Of a stretch of 64,000 nt of DNA, positions 60,331-64,000 are shown piece by piece (position 1 is the stretch's first letter; every line of letters begins with the position of its first letter). The position numbers were made by a program, and so were the translations under genes. A model generated the notes under the pieces. The model made no database searches. It had not been told where the DNA came from and saw only the letters and a list, made by a program, of their open reading frames with translations. The stretch spans positions 13,398,038-13,462,037 of the forward strand of contig CM038923.1 in the NCBI GenBank assembly GCA_021904315.1, in the 5' to 3' direction. This DNA comes from Sphagnum magellanicum. Taxonomy: Eukaryota > Streptophyta > Sphagnopsida > Sphagnales > Sphagnaceae.

Positions 60331-60845
60331 TATGAAGAACCACACCAAGATTGGAAGAGGGAGGAAGCCTTAAAATCAAAGGTGAAAACATGAGAATAAT
60401 GAGAATAAAAGACTCAAAACTAAAAGGGGGCAAAACCCCCTTAAAAGATGAAAAATTTGAAAAATAATGGGGAGAGGAAATGGATGCCATCCTTGAAAAA
60501 AATAAAAATAAAAGGCAACTCATAACAAAATGACAACTTGACTCAAAAAGGGCAACCATGACCCAAAAAAACAACTTGAAACAAAAGGGCAACTCGAACA
60601 AAAAAAAAACCTTCAACAACTACAAGCTTTCACATTTTGCTCATGTTGCCCCCACCTTCATGCTCCTCTTCAAATGCCCATCTCCATTGCTTCTCACACT
60701 CCTACCACCAACGCCCCCTCATAGCAATGCTCCTTAAAAGTTGCTAAGGTTGAAGTTCCACAATCTGATGGTGTTGAAACTCAATTCCACAAGTTAGTTG
60801 TTCTTGAAGCTCATGTATAAACAACCATTGGAAGAGTAGGAAAAA

Positions 60846-61073
60846 TTAAATTGGGAAGCTCTTTGTAGCCAAAGTAAAATGTAACAATACTAGAATAAAG
60901 TTTAGTACTTTGCATCTCATGAACAAACTTGAAAATGGGTCCAAAAAATCATTTTCCAATTTGTCACACTTGGTGGTTGTAACAATAGTGATGGTGAACA
61001 AAAGCATGGCATGAAGCACCTTGGTTTGGGAGATCTTAGTGTGACAAAACAAAACAAAATGCATATAATACAT
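60846..61073 (-). other. Unidentified ORF, right-arm counterpart of 8389-8661
   Basis: 75 aa, matching SQTKVLHAMLLFTIT and KCDKLENDFLDPFSSLF. The 956-bp insertion lies just upstream of it. Confidence 0.22.
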
Positions 61074-61078
61074 GCCAT

Positions 61079-62034
61079 AGTAAACATCACATATTTTACA
61101 TTGTAATGGATGTAATCACAAAATTGCCTTGACACATGAGCCATGGCATGTCGTTATAGGAAAGACCATATTCCATGTTAATGATTGTGTGAAAAAAAAA
61201 AATTCTTTTGAAAGTGCAACAATAGACCCAATTGAATCATTAGCACCCCCCCAAGTCAAGCTTAATGGCACAAGGTCTACATGACTTTCACTTGCACACC
61301 ATTGGGTTTGAACTAGTTTTGTGCAAGTATATCTTTTACCTTAATATATTCACCATATCTAAATAAAATACATTATTTGTCCTACATTGTTTTTAAAAAT
61401 CAACAAGCCCTAATGAAGTGCATACCTAAAAGTATCTAAATTTCAAATTTTATATTTTATTCATGACATTACATATATGTAAAACATACTCTTACCCAAA
61501 GCTAGATATGTTTTGGAATTCAAGTAGAAACAATTAGTGTATGTATGATTTAACCCATAAGTTTTGTTAATTATGTTAATTTGATGGGTACCTATCTAAT
61601 CTTTTTTCTTTTTTTCTTCATTTTTTGTAGTGAGGCAATTTGATTGGCACATCACAAAAAAAATTTGAAACTTTGGAAGCTCCCCGAAAATACAATGTTT
61701 TATATGATGATGTAATGTTTCCATTTTGGCCCAACTATAAAGGTGGGCATGGGGGAACTCTAAGCAAACCATATATAATAAAATTGAAGATTACGAAGAT
61801 GTGGTAAAAAGTGCACATGTTAGGAATGATAAGTGTGTGGTAAGGATATATTTCAAATGGAAGGTCCTTTTATTTTGAAAGGTCATAATTTTTATATCAC
61901 TTGATGAAATTGGATGATTCAAAAGGCTATTGAAATGCCCAAAGATGTGTTACAAATTACTTTCAAACTTTGTCACCAACTAAGCTTCAACTATGACATC
62001 ATTGCTTTTTAATACACTAATCATTCATAGACAT
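61079..62034. other. 956-bp segment present only in right arm
   Basis: The left arm reads straight through at about 8423-8430 (ctatgaatggcatgtatt). In the right arm the same site is split, with CAT on both sides of the extra DNA. Part of the extra DNA (about 61087-61180) resembles another place in the arm, about 11772-11870, so it may be a dispersed element. No ORF of note. Confidence 0.7.
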
Positions 62035-62689
62035 GTTTACCTTAATCACGAATGAATCAAACAATTTGATTGGGGTGCAATGAGCATAACAATAACCCCC
62101 CTCTATGGAAAGTGAAGACCAAGGATTTTTTTTGTTTTTTTTTTTCCAAATTTTTTAATGTAACATCATAAGCAAGGAAGATTTAACATTAATTGACAAC
62201 TCCATGTTGCCATATGAAAAGTTTAGGAGGCATTTCATCTTGTGTATTGCCCAAATTAAAGAATTGAAAAGCTGCACGATGCCTAAAATTTATCGCTTTT
62301 CTATTTGAAACTTCCTCCCAAAAGACTACCCAATTTTCATAGGTTGCCCATTCAGGGTTCAAACCTATGTATTTTTTTTTGTTTTTCCTTCTTTGTCTTC
62401 TTCTTTACCGCTCCAATTTTTGTTTTTGGGGGCGAGGGGTGGATTTGATGGCCTTTTAACCTTATGAAGTAACCCTTTCAAGTTAACCTCGTGAGATTAT
62501 TTTAAATTGAATTTTGAGAGCAATGTGAAAGGATTCAAATTCAAATTTTAATTTTTTTTGTCATTCCATTTCTGGGAGGTTTTCCATCCATACTTAAGTG
62601 CAGTCCACAACCTCTTAGGCATTTGCCCTCCAAAATTTATAAACAATGTGGAATTTAAATGCATTGAATGATATGTGAATAACATGATA

Positions 62690-64000
62690 AATCATGATCT
62701 AAATGGATGATTGGTGAAATTAACTAACCACATATGATTTTTCATGGAAAAACCATGATTCAAAGCAATTCATGTCTATGGATGAAATAAACATTGATGG
62801 ATGAATCTATCCCTTTTGATTAAATGAATTCCATGTATGAATTATGTCCAATGAAATCAAAAGGATTTTTTTATGAATGGGAAATGACCCCACTAATTTC
62901 TTCTAATGAATGAATAAACATTTCGATGGAATTTTAGGTTGTTTCAAAATTCAAAAAAAATCATGCGTGGAATATCATCTAGAGATTCATTTCAACTCTA
63001 AAATAATTCATCCAAAATTCATTTTATGTCTATCACAATTCATGTAGAGTCCATGAATGAAAATTCATTGATATTGAGGAATAGATAATCTTTCATTCAT
63101 AACTTGTGGATGAAAATTCATGGCAAAATGGATGGATTTTCCTAAGTGACATTTGATGACATTTTAAGATGAAAAAAGTTAGGAAATTTCATCTACATTG
63201 GTTATTCCATCCATGAAATATAGTTCAGTTCAATTTTATTTCAACCATAAAAATTGATCGTCCATTTTTTTATGGATGAATGTGCATAAAATATCATTTG
63301 TGAATTTTCAATGGATGAATGGCTGAATTTTCATGGAAAAAATTTCATGAAATTCAAGATGAATTTTTTTTATCCAATATAGAATATTATCCACAATTTT
63401 ATTTCATTCATGAAATTCCATCTATGCAACTTTATGACTAATGGTTCTTTACAGTAGTTAGTTCTTGTTAGTTACATTAATCTAAAAGTTGATGCATCTT
63501 GTCATCATGTTTGTTTAGCATTGACATATATGGGAGGATGGGGATCCAATTAGTTACTAATTAATGACAATGGAACATGGAATGCATGGAGTAGATTTTG
63601 TTGGCACAAACTTTTCAACACAATTGAATTCAAATGGTACTTAAATCCCATGCTGGATTATAATGTATCATGGATGAAATTTTTTGAATGCAATTTGGAT
63701 GAACTTTTGTGAATGAAAGATTGGAAAAAAATATGCATTATTTTTAATTCATCTTGATAGTTCATGAAATATGATCCATTCAACCAAATTAGTCCATTGA
63801 AAATTCACAAATGATATTTCATTGATATTCATCCAACAAATGTGCTGAATTTTATTGAATGTAAAAGAACTATGAATGAAGTATATTTTGTGGATGAAAT
63901 AATAATGCAAATGATATTTCGTACATGAACTCCATTTTATCCTAAATGTAGTGAAATTTCATCCACAAAAATATGAATGAAGATTAATCCATTCAAATAC
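62690..64000. repeat. Foldback element, right-arm copy (partial, cut by window end)
   Basis: Reverse complement of about 6451-7745. It is again rich in GGATGAA/TTCATCC words, with internal inverted halves. Confidence 0.65.

Larger units (their letters stand above)
52820..64000 (-). repeat. Large inverted repeat, right arm, block A (cut by window end)
   Basis: Reverse complement of 6451-16314 with scattered mismatches. It is about 1.3 kb longer than the left block because of two insertions, at 53823-54288 and 61079-62034. It still matches the left arm at base 64000, so the true outer end lies beyond the window. Confidence 0.93.

Overview
The window looks like nuclear DNA of a land plant with a large, AT-rich, repeat-dense genome. 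The evidence is two intron-bearing genes of plant families (an NPF/PTR transporter and an EF-hand type II NAD(P)H dehydrogenase of the NDB group), a fossil Ty1/copia element, a decayed pogo/CENP-B-like DNA transposon, LINE remains, MITEs and many minisatellites. The sequence alone does not say whether it is a fern, lycophyte, bryophyte or seed plant.

Layout. (1) 1-2612: the 3' part of an NPF (nitrate/peptide family) transporter on the + strand. Four exons can be placed with consistent phase; the 5' end is off the window. (2) 2613-6075: AT-rich, no gene seen. (3) 6451-18326 and 39524-64000: two arms of a very large imperfect inverted repeat, about 4-6% diverged by eye. Each arm carries a foldback element (6075-7745 in the left arm, cut by the window end in the right), a decayed LINE reverse transcriptase, and a GC-richer block. 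An 842-bp internal block (B) has the same orientation in both arms although everything around it is inverted. The right arm also holds an 11.3-kb stretch (41534-52819) and two smaller insertions (53823-54288, 61079-62034) that the left arm lacks. (4) 18327-39523: the 21-kb loop between the arms. It holds the complete NDB-type NAD(P)H dehydrogenase gene (22517-26586, four exons, 674 aa), tandem hairpins downstream of it, a broken copia element (31.1-33.7 kb), an unidentified ORF with a 47-residue internal repeat, a pogo-like transposase pseudogene (35.9-37.7 kb) and a ~23-bp minisatellite (38.2-39.1 kb). (5) 41534-52819: right-arm-specific DNA with an RLK kinase fragment, a ~103-bp tandem array of about 17 units, several shorter tandem arrays and two kinds of MITE.

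The two genes are not functionally linked: one is a membrane transporter, the other an alternative respiratory-chain dehydrogenase. The dehydrogenase has a Gln at the position that separates NADPH-using NDB1 from NADH-using NDB proteins, an intact EF-hand loop, and a C-terminal SKM that could act as a weak peroxisomal signal. The most unusual feature is the architecture: a long diverged inverted duplication around the dehydrogenase locus with one flipped block. No prokaryotic features, CRISPR arrays, rRNA or tRNA genes were recognised.
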